Assembly (NCBI GenBank): GCA_020025035.1
Contig: JAHHSU010000046.1
Location: 1-8,770, forward strand
Length of the DNA stretch: 8,770 nt
Reading direction: 5' to 3'
DNA from: Thomasclavelia sp.
GTDB taxonomy: Bacteria; Bacillota_I; Bacilli_A; Erysipelotrichales; Coprobacillaceae
Positions 1-6,195 of this stretch are shown piece after piece. Position numbers and translations under genes: made by a program. The notes under the pieces are model-generated. The model saw only the letters and a list, made by a program, of their open reading frames with translations, was not told where the DNA came from and ran no database searches. Within the stretch, counting starts at the first letter, position 1. Each line of letters begins with the position of its first letter.

Positions 1-55
1 TTTTCCTCTTTCACATAATGTTAGGTATTTACCTTTTTGTCTAGTTTGTATATAA
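1..55 (-). pseudogene. IS30-family transposase N-terminal fragment (left copy, runs off window)
   Basis: Read leftward, this stretch encodes YIQTRQKGKYLTLCERGK, the residues leading into the N-terminal helix-turn-helix of IS30-type transposases. It is base-for-base identical to 415-469, where the same peptide sits behind a proper ATG. Here the match stops at 55/56 and the native start region is missing. The frame stays open upstream to a TGA at 118-120, through a foreign peptide reading DPASFISAIAPHFYSKLKKTG, with no ATG, GTG or TTG in it. The copy therefore looks 5'-truncated and fused to unrelated DNA. Whether the rest of the transposase survives to the left cannot be seen. The family call rests on the clearer copy at 319-480. 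Confidence 0.6.
1..55. repeat. 55-bp direct repeat, copy 1
   Basis: All 55 bases match 415-469 with an offset of 414. The repeat may extend left beyond the window. Divergence on the right begins at 56 (C here, T at 470). It is the IS30 transposase N-terminal coding sequence, so the repeat reflects two copies or fragments of one element in the same orientation. Confidence 0.9.
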
Positions 56-77
56 CCTGTCTTTTTGAGTTTCGAAT

Positions 78-93
78 AAAAATGTGGTGCTAT
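78..93. repeat. 16-bp direct repeat AAAAATGTGGTGCTAT, copy 1
   Basis: Identical to 323-338 in the same orientation. The two copies are 245 bp apart and lie near the two breakpoints of the IS30 fragments. A shorter inverted version (ATAGCACCAT) occurs at 207-216. It could be an element end or a recombination site; its nature is unknown. Confidence 0.6.
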
Positions 94-183
94 GGCAGAA
101 ATAAAAGATGCTGGATCTCATTTATTAATACAAACAACCCTAAGATTGATTGCATATTCTATGAAGTTATAAGGATTGTGATA

Positions 184-232
184 CACCATAAAAATGCCTT
201 TTCATTATAGCACCATAACACCATAAAGTTAA
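184..232 (-). promoter_or_regulatory. Orphan leftward promoter with three CACCATA repeats
   Basis: On the minus strand TTAACT (232-227), a 17-base spacer and TATAAT (209-204) form a good promoter, with TG one base upstream of the -10 box (extended -10). Two copies of CACCATA (plus strand 211-217 and 219-225) fill the spacer, and a third lies downstream at 184-190, as operator repeats might. No intact gene follows: the nearest frame (ATG 189-187) has only 23 codons. It is probably the regulatory end of a lost gene. The stretch 56-345 holds nothing else recognisable. Confidence 0.45.
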
Positions 233-322
233 GATAACATAATTTCACATAATTTTTTTAAAAAATTGAATATAATAGCTAAAATAAGCCTTTTTCGTAA
301 TACAATAAAAAATAAATCTTAA

Positions 323-338
323 AAAAATGTGGTGCTAT
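323..338. repeat. 16-bp direct repeat AAAAATGTGGTGCTAT, copy 2
   Basis: Partner of 78-93. It lies within eight bases of the point (345/346) where transposase similarity stops, so it marks or neighbours the rearrangement junction. Confidence 0.6.
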
Positions 339-414
339 CTCTCAAAGACGGGCATACACCAATTTCTTTAGCTATACGTTTTTTAGTATATCCAGCTTTT
401 ATTAATGATTCAAT

Positions 415-469
415 TTTTCCTCTTTCACATAATGTTAGGTATTTACCTTTTTGTCTAGTTTGTATATAA
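415..469. repeat. 55-bp direct repeat, copy 2
   Basis: Identical partner of positions 1-55, lying inside the truncated transposase frame 319-480. Perfect identity in non-functional DNA implies recent duplication or rearrangement. Confidence 0.9.
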
Positions 470-514
470 TTATATTGCATTAGTTATAATCTCGCTTTCG
501 TATGCTCCAAACTA

Positions 515-555
515 ATTATAGCACGGTTTATAACTGGTGCATTTTTTTTATTCAA
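515..555 (-). promoter_or_regulatory. Probable IS30 transposase promoter
   Basis: On the minus strand TTGAAT (555-550) is followed after 17 bases by TATAAA (532-527). A second -10 box with an extended TG, TGCTATAAT, lies at 523-515. Either would start a transcript upstream of the ATG at 480. The element's outer terminal repeat would be expected just right of this, but no partner end is in the window to define it. Confidence 0.45.
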
Positions 556-636
556 TACTGACACTTTATTTTACAATTTATAATCATACCTCTAACATTT
601 TCTCTAATATTAAAAAATAACGTACTATTAACGTAT

Positions 637-684
637 AAAAAACCACTATTATAGAGTGATAAAAACAACTATCTATTATAGTGG
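637..684 (-). terminator. Intrinsic terminator of the dehydrogenase fusion gene
   Basis: Arms 643-655 (CCACTATTATAGA) and 672-684 (TCTATTATAGTGG) pair over 13 positions with one mismatch, around a 16-base loop. On the minus strand the hairpin is followed directly by six T residues (642-637), the classic Rho-independent layout. It lies 12 bp beyond the stop codon of the gene at 697-2067 and shields that gene from the IS debris to the left. Confidence 0.8.
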
Positions 685-696
685 AACTTTATTTAC

Positions 697-2067
697 TTAA
701 TTCTTATTAATAAACTGTTCTAAATGAGAACATGCTTTTTGAATTAATGTCTCTCTTGCTTCATGACTAGACCATGCATTATGTGGTGTAATCAACAATT
801 GTGTAGAATCTTGAATATGAATAAGTGGGTTATCTTTTGTCATTGGTTCTTGTTCTAAAACATCTAGTGCTGCGCCTGCAATAAGATGATGTTTTAAAGC
901 AAAGGCTAAATCCTCTTCATGAATAATTCCACCTCTTCCTACATTTATAATATATGCTGACCTTTTCATTTTCGCAAATGTTTGATGATTAAATAGATGA
1001 TAAGTATTATCGTTTAATGGCGCATGGATTGAAATGATATCTGATTGTTCTAAAAGTGTTGTAAAATCTACTCTTTGATAATCCGGATGATTATTTTGGT
1101 TAGATGTAGAATAATATATTACATGACATCCAAATGCTTTTGCAATATTAGCAACTTCTTTTCCTATAGCACCCAAACCTACAATTCCCCAAGTTTTATT
1201 ATGCAATTCATGAAATGGTAGTTGAAAATGAGTAAAACAATTAGATTTACAATATTCTAATGATTTAACATAAGAATCATAATATGCCATTTTCTCATAT
1301 AAATACAACAACTTACTAAACGTATGCATTGCTACACTTTTAGTAGAATATCCTGCAACATTTTGTACTACAATATTTCGTTCTTTACAATATTCCAAAT
1401 CAACATTATTTAAACCTGTTGCTAGGATACCTATGTATTCTAGTTGATCAAGTTTTGAAATTAACTCTTTATCTAATCTTACCTTATTAGTTAATATATA
1501 ACTTGCATCTTTTACTCTTTCATATCTTTGTATATCAGAAGTATTTTCATAAATTTCTAATTTACCTAATTTTTTAAAACATGATACATCAATATCATCC
1601 CCTAGTGTCATTTTATCTAAAATCACAATTTTTTTTACTTTCCTTATAAATGGTTTTAAAATATCCTTAGTATCCATATTAGAAAACCATTGTCCTAATA
1701 TAATTGCTTCATTAAAATCTAAAACACTTGATGGTAGAATATACCCTTTTAACTCATTATTATCCATCTTATATTCCATTAATTGTTTTACTAATGCTAA
1801 TCCAAGGGATTGATTTGTTAATTCTTGATCTTGTGCTACTTGATTGTCTAATATTTCAAATATATTAGCATTCTCTTTCAATGCTTTATCCACACATTCT
1901 TGATAACTACTTGAACATAAAATGTTTTTTTGAAATGGTTCTAAGTAAAGTAGTGGCAAAACATATTGATATAATGAAATAGGCACTGGCTTACTATAAC
2001 CTTTTGTAAAACTATACAAAATAGCACATCCTAGCTCCTCATCCTTTAATGAATCTATTAACTTCAT
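697..2067 (-). CDS. D-2-hydroxyacid dehydrogenase with N-terminal ABC-3C middle-component-like domain
   Basis: This 456-residue protein has two parts. Residues ~145-456 are a complete NAD(P)-dependent D-2-hydroxyacid dehydrogenase of the D-isomer-specific family. It has a substrate-domain motif ATGLNNVDL (216-224), the nucleotide loop GLGAIG (297-302), and the catalytic set Arg378 (NVGRGG), Glu407 (LEQEP) and His429 (TPHNAW). The style is closest to glycerate or hydroxypyruvate reductases, but the substrate cannot be fixed. Residues 1-~142 are not part of that family. Their pattern (DEELGCAILYSFTKGY, then SLYQYVLPLLYLEPF, then AIILGQWFSNM) resembles the middle-component family of three-component ABC systems (DUF6521-like), by eye only. 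The ATG at 2067 is chosen because AAGAGGTGAG lies 3 bases upstream; a longer frame to 2202 would run through the promoter and 5' end of the divergent gene. It is transcribed alone and ends at a strong terminator. Confidence 0.85.
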   Translation of the reverse strand: MKLIDSLKDEELGCAILYSFTKGYSKPVPISLYQYVLPLLYLEPFQKNILCSSSYQECVDKALKENANIFEILDNQVAQDQELTNQSLGLALVKQLMEYKMDNNELKGYILPSSVLDFNEAIILGQWFSNMDTKDILKPFIRKVKKIVILDKMTLGDDIDVSCFKKLGKLEIYENTSDIQRYERVKDASYILTNKVRLDKELISKLDQLEYIGILATGLNNVDLEYCKERNIVVQNVAGYSTKSVAMHTFSKLLYLYEKMAYYDSYVKSLEYCKSNCFTHFQLPFHELHNKTWGIVGLGAIGKEVANIAKAFGCHVIYYSTSNQNNHPDYQRVDFTTLLEQSDIISIHAPLNDNTYHLFNHQTFAKMKRSAYIINVGRGGIIHEEDLAFALKHHLIAGAALDVLEQEPMTKDNPLIHIQDSTQLLITPHNAWSSHEARETLIQKACSHLEQFINKN

Positions 2068-2070
2068 ATT

Positions 2071-2080
2071 CTCACCTCTT
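2071..2080 (-). promoter_or_regulatory. Ribosome binding site fixing the dehydrogenase start
   Basis: The minus strand reads AAGAGGTGAG, a strong Shine-Dalgarno match, then ATT and the ATG at 2067-2065. This decides for the internal start over the upstream in-frame ATG at 2202. Confidence 0.8.
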
Positions 2081-2086
2081 ATTAGT

Positions 2087-2115
2087 ATTATATAGATAAT
2101 ACCTAAATAAAGCAA
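2087..2115 (-). promoter_or_regulatory. Possible promoter of the dehydrogenase fusion gene
   Basis: Minus strand TTGCTT (2115-2110), a 17-base spacer and TATAAT (2092-2087). The -10 box is perfect and the -35 is weak. The implied transcript would start near 2080, at the very edge of the ribosome binding site, so the leader would be unusually short; that lowers confidence. Confidence 0.4.
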
Positions 2116-2125
2116 AGGATAGTTA

Positions 2126-2154
2126 TTGACTAATGATATAATATTATATAATAT
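2126..2154 (+). promoter_or_regulatory. Promoter of the LCP gene with tandem 10-bp repeat
   Basis: TTGACT (2126-2131) is followed by TAATAT at 2149-2154 (17-base spacer), or by a perfect TATAAT at 2147-2152 (15-base spacer). ATATAATATT occurs twice in tandem (2136-2155), giving two overlapping -10-like boxes. The promoter lies back to back with the leftward one at 2087-2115. Confidence 0.6.
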
Positions 2155-2161
2155 TAAAAAC

Positions 2162-2167
2162 GGTGAT
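2162..2167 (+). promoter_or_regulatory. Ribosome binding site fixing the LCP start
   Basis: GGTGAT lies four bases before the ATG at 2172. The GTG at 2163, in frame three codons upstream, is part of this site and is therefore not taken as the start. Confidence 0.6.
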
Positions 2168-2171
2168 ATAT

Positions 2172-3644
2172 ATGAAAAAAATACTTGTTTTATTACTTTC
2201 ATTGACCTTGATTAGCCTATCTGCATTTTTATGCTATCAATGGATCAACTATGAAGTAATTTCTCCATTTTTAAAGTTTTCCATTGTTTTAATATTTATA
2301 ATATTTATGTGTTTTATTCTTAAAAAATACTTTCATACTCAATCTATTTATACAACAAAAAAAATGAGTAATAGACAAAAAAATAAAATTAAAAGAAAAC
2401 GTTCATTTTCTACAATATTAATTATATTACTAACAATTGCTATTGGATTTGTTAATACATACTATTATTCTATCAATCATATGGTTTCAACTATTACAGA
2501 CATTACTCCTGAACAAAATAGTACAATTAAATGTAATGTCTATGCATTAAAAGATTCAAATATTAATTCATTAAGTAGTAAAGAAATTCATAATGTAGGA
2601 GTATTAGCAAGAGAAAATGGATTAATCAAATCTCCTTTTAAACAGTTACTAAAAAAACAATACGGTTTTACTCCAGATACGTATTCCTATCAAAATGACA
2701 TCGACCTAGTAGTTGGCTTAATGGATAAACAGTTAGACATCATCGTTATTTCACAAGATGAAGTACAAAATGTAAAAAACAAATCCAAAGATTTCATTCA
2801 AAATACTAAGCTAATTGGAGAAATAGAACTAGGATCTGCATTAGAAAGTAAGCCAGTAGACGTAAAAAACGAACCGTTTAATGTATTAATATTAGGTGTA
2901 GATATACGTAAGGATGAAGGAACTATTAAAACCGACACTAGAACCGATACGGTTATGGTTGCAAGTTTTAACCCTAAAACAATGAACGTAGCACTAATTT
3001 CAATCCCCCGAGATAGTTATTTAATGATTAATGGAGAACAAGATAAACTAACACATGCAGGAAACTCAGGATTACTAACTGTTGCATCTACCATCGAAGA
3101 TTTACTAGATATTCAAATTAACTATTTTGTGAAATTTAACTTTACTGCACTAGTCCAATTTGTTGATGCTATTGGTGGGATTAATATTCATGTAGACTAT
3201 CCATTTTGTGAACAAAATAGTAATGATCAACCAAATGCAATATGTTTAAAACCAGGACTTCAACATCTAGATGGCGAACAAGCATTAGCCTATGCAAGAC
3301 ATCGTAAAACTGTTGGAGATGCTATGCGTAACCATGCACAACAACAAGTTATCCAAGGAATTACAGATCAACTAATGAGTCTTTCCTTACTGACTAAATT
3401 TGATAGTATTACAAACGTTTTGGCAAATAATATGCTTACTAATTTTAAAAGAAGTGATATGTATACACTAGCCTCGTTAGCTCCTAGATTAGGTGAACTA
3501 CAATATCATAATTTAGTCATTAATGGTGAGGACGATAGTAAATATTTTAATCAATATGGTCAAACAATGTCTATAATACAACTCGATCCAAATTCCATCC
3601 AAGAAGCGAAAGATCTTATTCATCAAATTGATAGTGAATCCTAA
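2172..3644 (+). CDS. LytR-CpsA-Psr (LCP) family cell-wall glycopolymer ligase
   Basis: This is a 490-residue membrane-anchored protein. Hydrophobic segments at ~4-24, 33-50 and 80-99, with a lysine/arginine-rich loop at 51-79, predict three helices and an outward-facing C-terminal region. Residues 236-~405 are the LCP domain: FNVLILGVD (236-244), RTDT (257-260), IPRDS (278-282), YARHRK (374-379), and a QQQVIQG segment after MRNHA (385-389). LCP enzymes transfer polyprenyl-linked teichoic acids or capsule polymers onto peptidoglycan, and these arginines and aspartates bind the lipid pyrophosphate. Residues ~110-225 form an extra extracytoplasmic domain with a solute-binding-like pattern (NVGVLAREN at 141-149, DIDLVVGLMDKQLDIIVIS at 176-194). 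The polymer transferred cannot be told. It is a single-gene unit, divergent from the dehydrogenase, with its own promoter and terminator. Confidence 0.92.
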   Translation: MKKILVLLLSLTLISLSAFLCYQWINYEVISPFLKFSIVLIFIIFMCFILKKYFHTQSIYTTKKMSNRQKNKIKRKRSFSTILIILLTIAIGFVNTYYYSINHMVSTITDITPEQNSTIKCNVYALKDSNINSLSSKEIHNVGVLARENGLIKSPFKQLLKKQYGFTPDTYSYQNDIDLVVGLMDKQLDIIVISQDEVQNVKNKSKDFIQNTKLIGEIELGSALESKPVDVKNEPFNVLILGVDIRKDEGTIKTDTRTDTVMVASFNPKTMNVALISIPRDSYLMINGEQDKLTHAGNSGLLTVASTIEDLLDIQINYFVKFNFTALVQFVDAIGGINIHVDYPFCEQNSNDQPNAICLKPGLQHLDGEQALAYARHRKTVGDAMRNHAQQQVIQGITDQLMSLSLLTKFDSITNVLANNMLTNFKRSDMYTLASLAPRLGELQYHNLVINGEDDSKYFNQYGQTMSIIQLDPNSIQEAKDLIHQIDSES

Positions 3645-3659
3645 ATCAATAAATTATAC

Positions 3660-3694
3660 AAAATGATCTCCCTAAAATAGAGGAGATCATTTTT
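3660..3694 (+). terminator. Intrinsic terminator after the LCP gene
   Basis: A perfect 12-bp stem pairs AAAATGATCTCC (3660-3671) with GGAGATCATTTT (3682-3693), around a 10-base loop, ending in TTTTT (3690-3694). It lies 15 bp past the LCP stop. On the minus strand it is also followed by TTTT, so it may serve weakly as a backstop for the converging greA transcript. Confidence 0.78.
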
Positions 3695-3734
3695 AAATTA
3701 TCTTTCCACTTATATCATATATTTTTTATATAAT

Positions 3735-3786
3735 AAAATCCCTCTAGGTAGGTTTTTATTATAAACCTTAACTTTTAAGGGAATTT
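3735..3786 (-). terminator. Nested hairpin at the end of the greA operon
   Basis: An outer stem (3735-3743 with 3778-3786, nine pairs including one mismatch) encloses a second perfect 6-bp hairpin (AGGTTT 3750-3755 with AAACCT 3763-3768, loop of seven). On the minus strand it is followed by TTATTATAT, a poor T tract. It starts 30 bp beyond the greA stop and probably ends the six-gene transcript or protects its 3' end. The role is inferred from position and folding by eye. Confidence 0.45.
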
Positions 3787-3815
3787 ATTTATTTCTATTT
3801 ATTCTCTATGTCGAT

Positions 3816-4292
3816 TTATTTAAAATGAATATCTAAAATTTTTACATCATAAGGATCTTCTACTGCTACAGTTACAGTTTCATTAACAAAATGACCTATA
3901 ATTGCTTTTGCAAGTGGAGATTCATTTGATATTTTTTGATGTTTAGGATCTGTTTCAAATGATCCAACAATAGTAAGTGTTTCTTCTACATTATTTGATA
4001 AATCTAATAATGTTACTGTTGTTCCAGGTCTAACAACTTCAACGTCTCCATCATTTTCATCAATGACTTCAGCATTTTGTAACATATTATCGATTTCTTT
4101 AATACGTGATTCAATAGATGCTTGTTTATCTCTTGCTGCATCATAATCAGCATTTTCAGATAAATCTCCTTGTGCTCTAGCTGCTTGTAATTCTTCGATT
4201 ACTTTAGGACGTTCAATATTAATTAAATCTTCACGTTCTTTTTTTAATTTTTCAATACCACTTAAGGTAAGTAAAACTTTATTTTCTTCCAT
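3816..4292 (-). CDS. greA: Transcription elongation factor GreA
   Basis: A 158-residue protein, the normal GreA length. Residues ~8-76 form the N-terminal antiparallel coiled coil whose tip reads GDLSENADYDAARD (42-55). Its acidic residues Asp43 and Glu46 correspond to the pair that reaches through the RNA polymerase secondary channel and places the metal ion for cleavage of backtracked RNA. Residues ~82-158 are the FKBP-like C-terminal domain, with the conserved ISNESPLAKAIIGH (121-134). It acts in the cytoplasm, releasing stalled transcription complexes. The start at 4292 is supported by GGAAGGTGAA just upstream. It is the last gene of the operon, 35 bp after udk with no terminator between. 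Confidence 0.97.
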   Translation of the reverse strand: MEENKVLLTLSGIEKLKKEREDLINIERPKVIEELQAARAQGDLSENADYDAARDKQASIESRIKEIDNMLQNAEVIDENDGDVEVVRPGTTVTLLDLSNNVEETLTIVGSFETDPKHQKISNESPLAKAIIGHFVNETVTVAVEDPYDVKILDIHFK

Positions 4293-4327
4293 GTTTCTTC
4301 ACCTTCCGTTGTTAAATATAACATAAT

Positions 4328-4951
4328 CTATTGAATAATACTAGCTATTTTAGTAATTAATAAATCAATTGCTACGTCATTTGGACCATTTTCTGGGAAT
4401 ATAATATTCGCATATTTTTTAGATGGTTCAATAAAAGCATCATGCATAGGTTTAACAGTATTTAAATATTGCATTGTGATAGATTCTACACTTCTTCCTC
4501 GCTCCTTTGTATCACGAATTAATCGACGAATAAAACGTATATCATCTGGTGTATCACAATATAATTTAATGTCACATAAATTCCTTACTCTTGATTCTGC
4601 TAATACGAATATACCTTCTACTACTATTACATTTGCAGGTTGTATTTCATCCAATATCTCCTTTGACCTATTATGTATTTCAAAATCATATGTAGGCTTT
4701 AATATTGGCTTTCTATCTTTTAATTGAATTAAGTGTTCAACTAATAAATCTGTATCAAAAGCATCTGGATGATCATAATTGTTTTGAAGCCTTTCTTCCA
4801 TTGTCTTATGACTTTGATCTTTATAATAATCATCTTGTTTAATAACGACAATAGATTCGTCATTTTGAAAATGATTTACAATCTGATTAGCAATCGTTGA
4901 TTTACCTGATGCACTTCCTCCTGCAATTCCAATAATCACTGGTCTATTCAT
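4328..4951 (-). CDS. udk: Uridine/cytidine kinase
   Basis: A 207-residue P-loop kinase that phosphorylates uridine and cytidine to UMP and CMP in pyrimidine salvage. The Walker A loop GGSASGKST is at 11-19. The segment KQDDYYKD (38-45), containing the catalytic-site aspartate, and NYDHPDAFD (58-66) are family hallmarks. VVEGIFVL (110-117) is the strand-2 Walker-B-like element, and IRRLIRDTKERGRS (141-154) is the arginine-rich lid. Length and motifs agree with bacterial Udk. The ATG at 4951 overlaps the upstream trhP2 stop as ATGA and has GGAAGGTGAT upstream, so translation is probably coupled. Its place between tRNA-modification genes and greA is the B. subtilis arrangement. Confidence 0.96.
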   Translation of the reverse strand: MNRPVIIGIAGGSASGKSTIANQIVNHFQNDESIVVIKQDDYYKDQSHKTMEERLQNNYDHPDAFDTDLLVEHLIQLKDRKPILKPTYDFEIHNRSKEILDEIQPANVIVVEGIFVLAESRVRNLCDIKLYCDTPDDIRFIRRLIRDTKERGRSVESITMQYLNTVKPMHDAFIEPSKKYANIIFPENGPNDVAIDLLITKIASIIQ

Positions 4952-6195
4952 CTTATCACCTTCCTTGCTAAATCATCTTTTTTTACTTCTTGTTCTAACT
5001 GTATATATAACACTTCCATTGGATGGTTTGCAACCTCAACAAGCTCATTATCTTCATTATAAATTTTTTCAATCGTTACTACAAAATTATCTTGCCAAGG
5101 GCTAAAAAATTCGACACGGTCTCCTTTTTTAAAATAATTACGTTGTTCTACTTTTGCTAGTTTATTAACTGGATCATACCCTAATACGCGTATACAAAAC
5201 TCTTGTGTAGGATGCTCATCTCGCAAATGAAATAACTGATCTAAAGAAGTAGTTTTCCCTTGGTAAAATCCAATAGTCAAGGCACGATTAGCTGCTTTAT
5301 GTATTTCTTTTTCATATCCTTCATTAATTACAAAATGATCTGGATCATCACAATAAGCATCAATCAACTTTCGATAAGTAGAAACTACTGTTGCAATATA
5401 ATGTAAGGACTTCATTCTACCTTCTATTTTAAAAGAATCAACTCCTAATTCAATCAATTCTCCTAAATGATTGACTAATGCTAAATCTTTACTAGACATA
5501 CTAAAAGGAACATCGTCTTCTTTATTAATGAGTTTATCCTCTTGATATAAATCATAATACCATCGACATGATTGAGAACATCCACCACGATTAGCGTCTC
5601 TTCTAGAATAATAATTAGATAGCATACACCTTCCTGAATAAGAAATGCATAATGCTCCGTGAATAAAATATTCAACTTCGATATTAGAATGTTGCATAAT
5701 ATTTTTTAAATCCTCTACCTCTACTTCTCTTGCTAAAACAACACGTTTTACTCCTTGTTTTTCCCAAAATCGAATTGCTTCACTATTGGTCGATGAAAGT
5801 TGTGTAGAAACATGTACTTGCATTTTTAGCTTCAGTTTTTTTACAAGCAATATAATGTAAGGATCTGCAACAATAATAGCACTAACACCAATACGATCTA
5901 ATTTTATCAAATATTCCTGAAGACCTTCTAAATTTTCTTCATGTAAAATAATATTACAAGTGACATGAATTTTTGCATTATATTGATTAGCAAATTGAAC
6001 TGCTTCTTCGATATCGGATAATGTAAAGTTAGATGCAGACGAACGTAAAGAGAACTCTTTCCCTCCAACAAACACCGCATCTGCTCCATAACGTATTGCA
6101 ATCTTTAATTTTTCTAGGTTTCCTGCAGGTGCAAGTAACTCAGGTTTTTTGACAATCTTACGTCGTCCATTAATTATTTGACTAACTTCTTTCAT
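4948..6195 (-). CDS. trhP2: tRNA 5-hydroxyuridine synthase subunit, U32 family (YrrO/TrhP2-like)
   Basis: A 415-residue member of the family once called peptidase U32 or collagenase-like. Relatives in B. subtilis (YrrN/YrrO) and E. coli (YegQ/TrhP) are needed for hydroxylation of wobble uridine 34 in tRNA. The N-terminal half is a TIM-barrel-like region starting KPELLAPAGN (17-26). The full family signature is present: EYFIHGALCISYSGRCMLS (175-193). Four cysteines (183, 190, 206, 210) match the conserved set thought to hold an iron-sulfur cluster. FKIEGRMKS (255-263) is another family block, and the C-terminal ~90 residues form the usual beta-rich domain. It overlaps trhP1 by 14 bp and udk by 4 bp. 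The ATG at 6195 has only a purine-rich GCGAGAAGAAG ahead of it, so expression probably depends on coupling to trhP1. Confidence 0.9.
   Translation of the reverse strand: MKEVSQIINGRRKIVKKPELLAPAGNLEKLKIAIRYGADAVFVGGKEFSLRSSASNFTLSDIEEAVQFANQYNAKIHVTCNIILHEENLEGLQEYLIKLDRIGVSAIIVADPYIILLVKKLKLKMQVHVSTQLSSTNSEAIRFWEKQGVKRVVLAREVEVEDLKNIMQHSNIEVEYFIHGALCISYSGRCMLSNYYSRRDANRGGCSQSCRWYYDLYQEDKLINKEDDVPFSMSSKDLALVNHLGELIELGVDSFKIEGRMKSLHYIATVVSTYRKLIDAYCDDPDHFVINEGYEKEIHKAANRALTIGFYQGKTTSLDQLFHLRDEHPTQEFCIRVLGYDPVNKLAKVEQRNYFKKGDRVEFFSPWQDNFVVTIEKIYNEDNELVEVANHPMEVLYIQLEQEVKKDDLARKVIR

Larger units (their letters stand above)
319..480 (-). pseudogene. IS30-family transposase, truncated after the helix-turn-helix
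   Basis: An ATG at 480-478 opens a 53-codon frame. Residues 1-45 look like the start of an IS30-family transposase: a basic lead-in (YIQTRQKGKYLTL), then CERGKIESLIKAGYTKKRIAKEIGVCPS, a typical helix-turn-helix that in the family continues into a TIxRE-type recognition helix. At 345/346 the similarity ends. The frame runs through eight unrelated residues to a TAA at 319-321, with the 16-bp repeat ATAGCACCACATTTTT lying in this tail. The DDE catalytic domain is absent, so this is a remnant and not a functional element. A full IS30 transposase is usually over 300 residues. Promoter-like boxes lie upstream at 515-555, as expected for the 5' end of such an element. Confidence 0.7.

Noticed and set aside
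118..189. Minus-strand 23-codon frame (MVYHNPYNF...)
   Set aside because: An AAAAGG motif precedes its ATG, but the promoter at 204-232 would start transcription at about that motif. The peptide is too short to support a gene call.
82..210. Plus-strand frame of 42 codons (MWCYGRNKRC...)
   Set aside because: It has no ribosome binding site, is rich in Trp and Cys, resembles no known protein, and lies antisense to the transposase-fused frame.
251..267. A/T palindrome AATTTTTTTAAAAAATT
   Set aside because: It is pure A/T in AT-rich DNA, with no T tract after a GC stem and no repeat partner; it is likely chance.
2068..2202. 45-residue N-terminal extension of the dehydrogenase fusion from an upstream ATG
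   Set aside because: It crosses both promoters and the 5' end of the divergent LCP gene. Its hydrophobic peptide is what AT-rich DNA yields by chance, and a strong ribosome binding site sits at 2071-2080 for the internal ATG.
4476..4727. 83-codon open frame on the plus strand
   Set aside because: It lies wholly inside udk on the opposite strand, has no ribosome binding site, and its peptide resembles nothing; it is a shadow of the kinase gene.
5481..5675. 64-codon open frame on the minus strand inside trhP2
   Set aside because: It is out of frame within a gene whose cysteine signature is encoded exactly here; it is a frame shadow.
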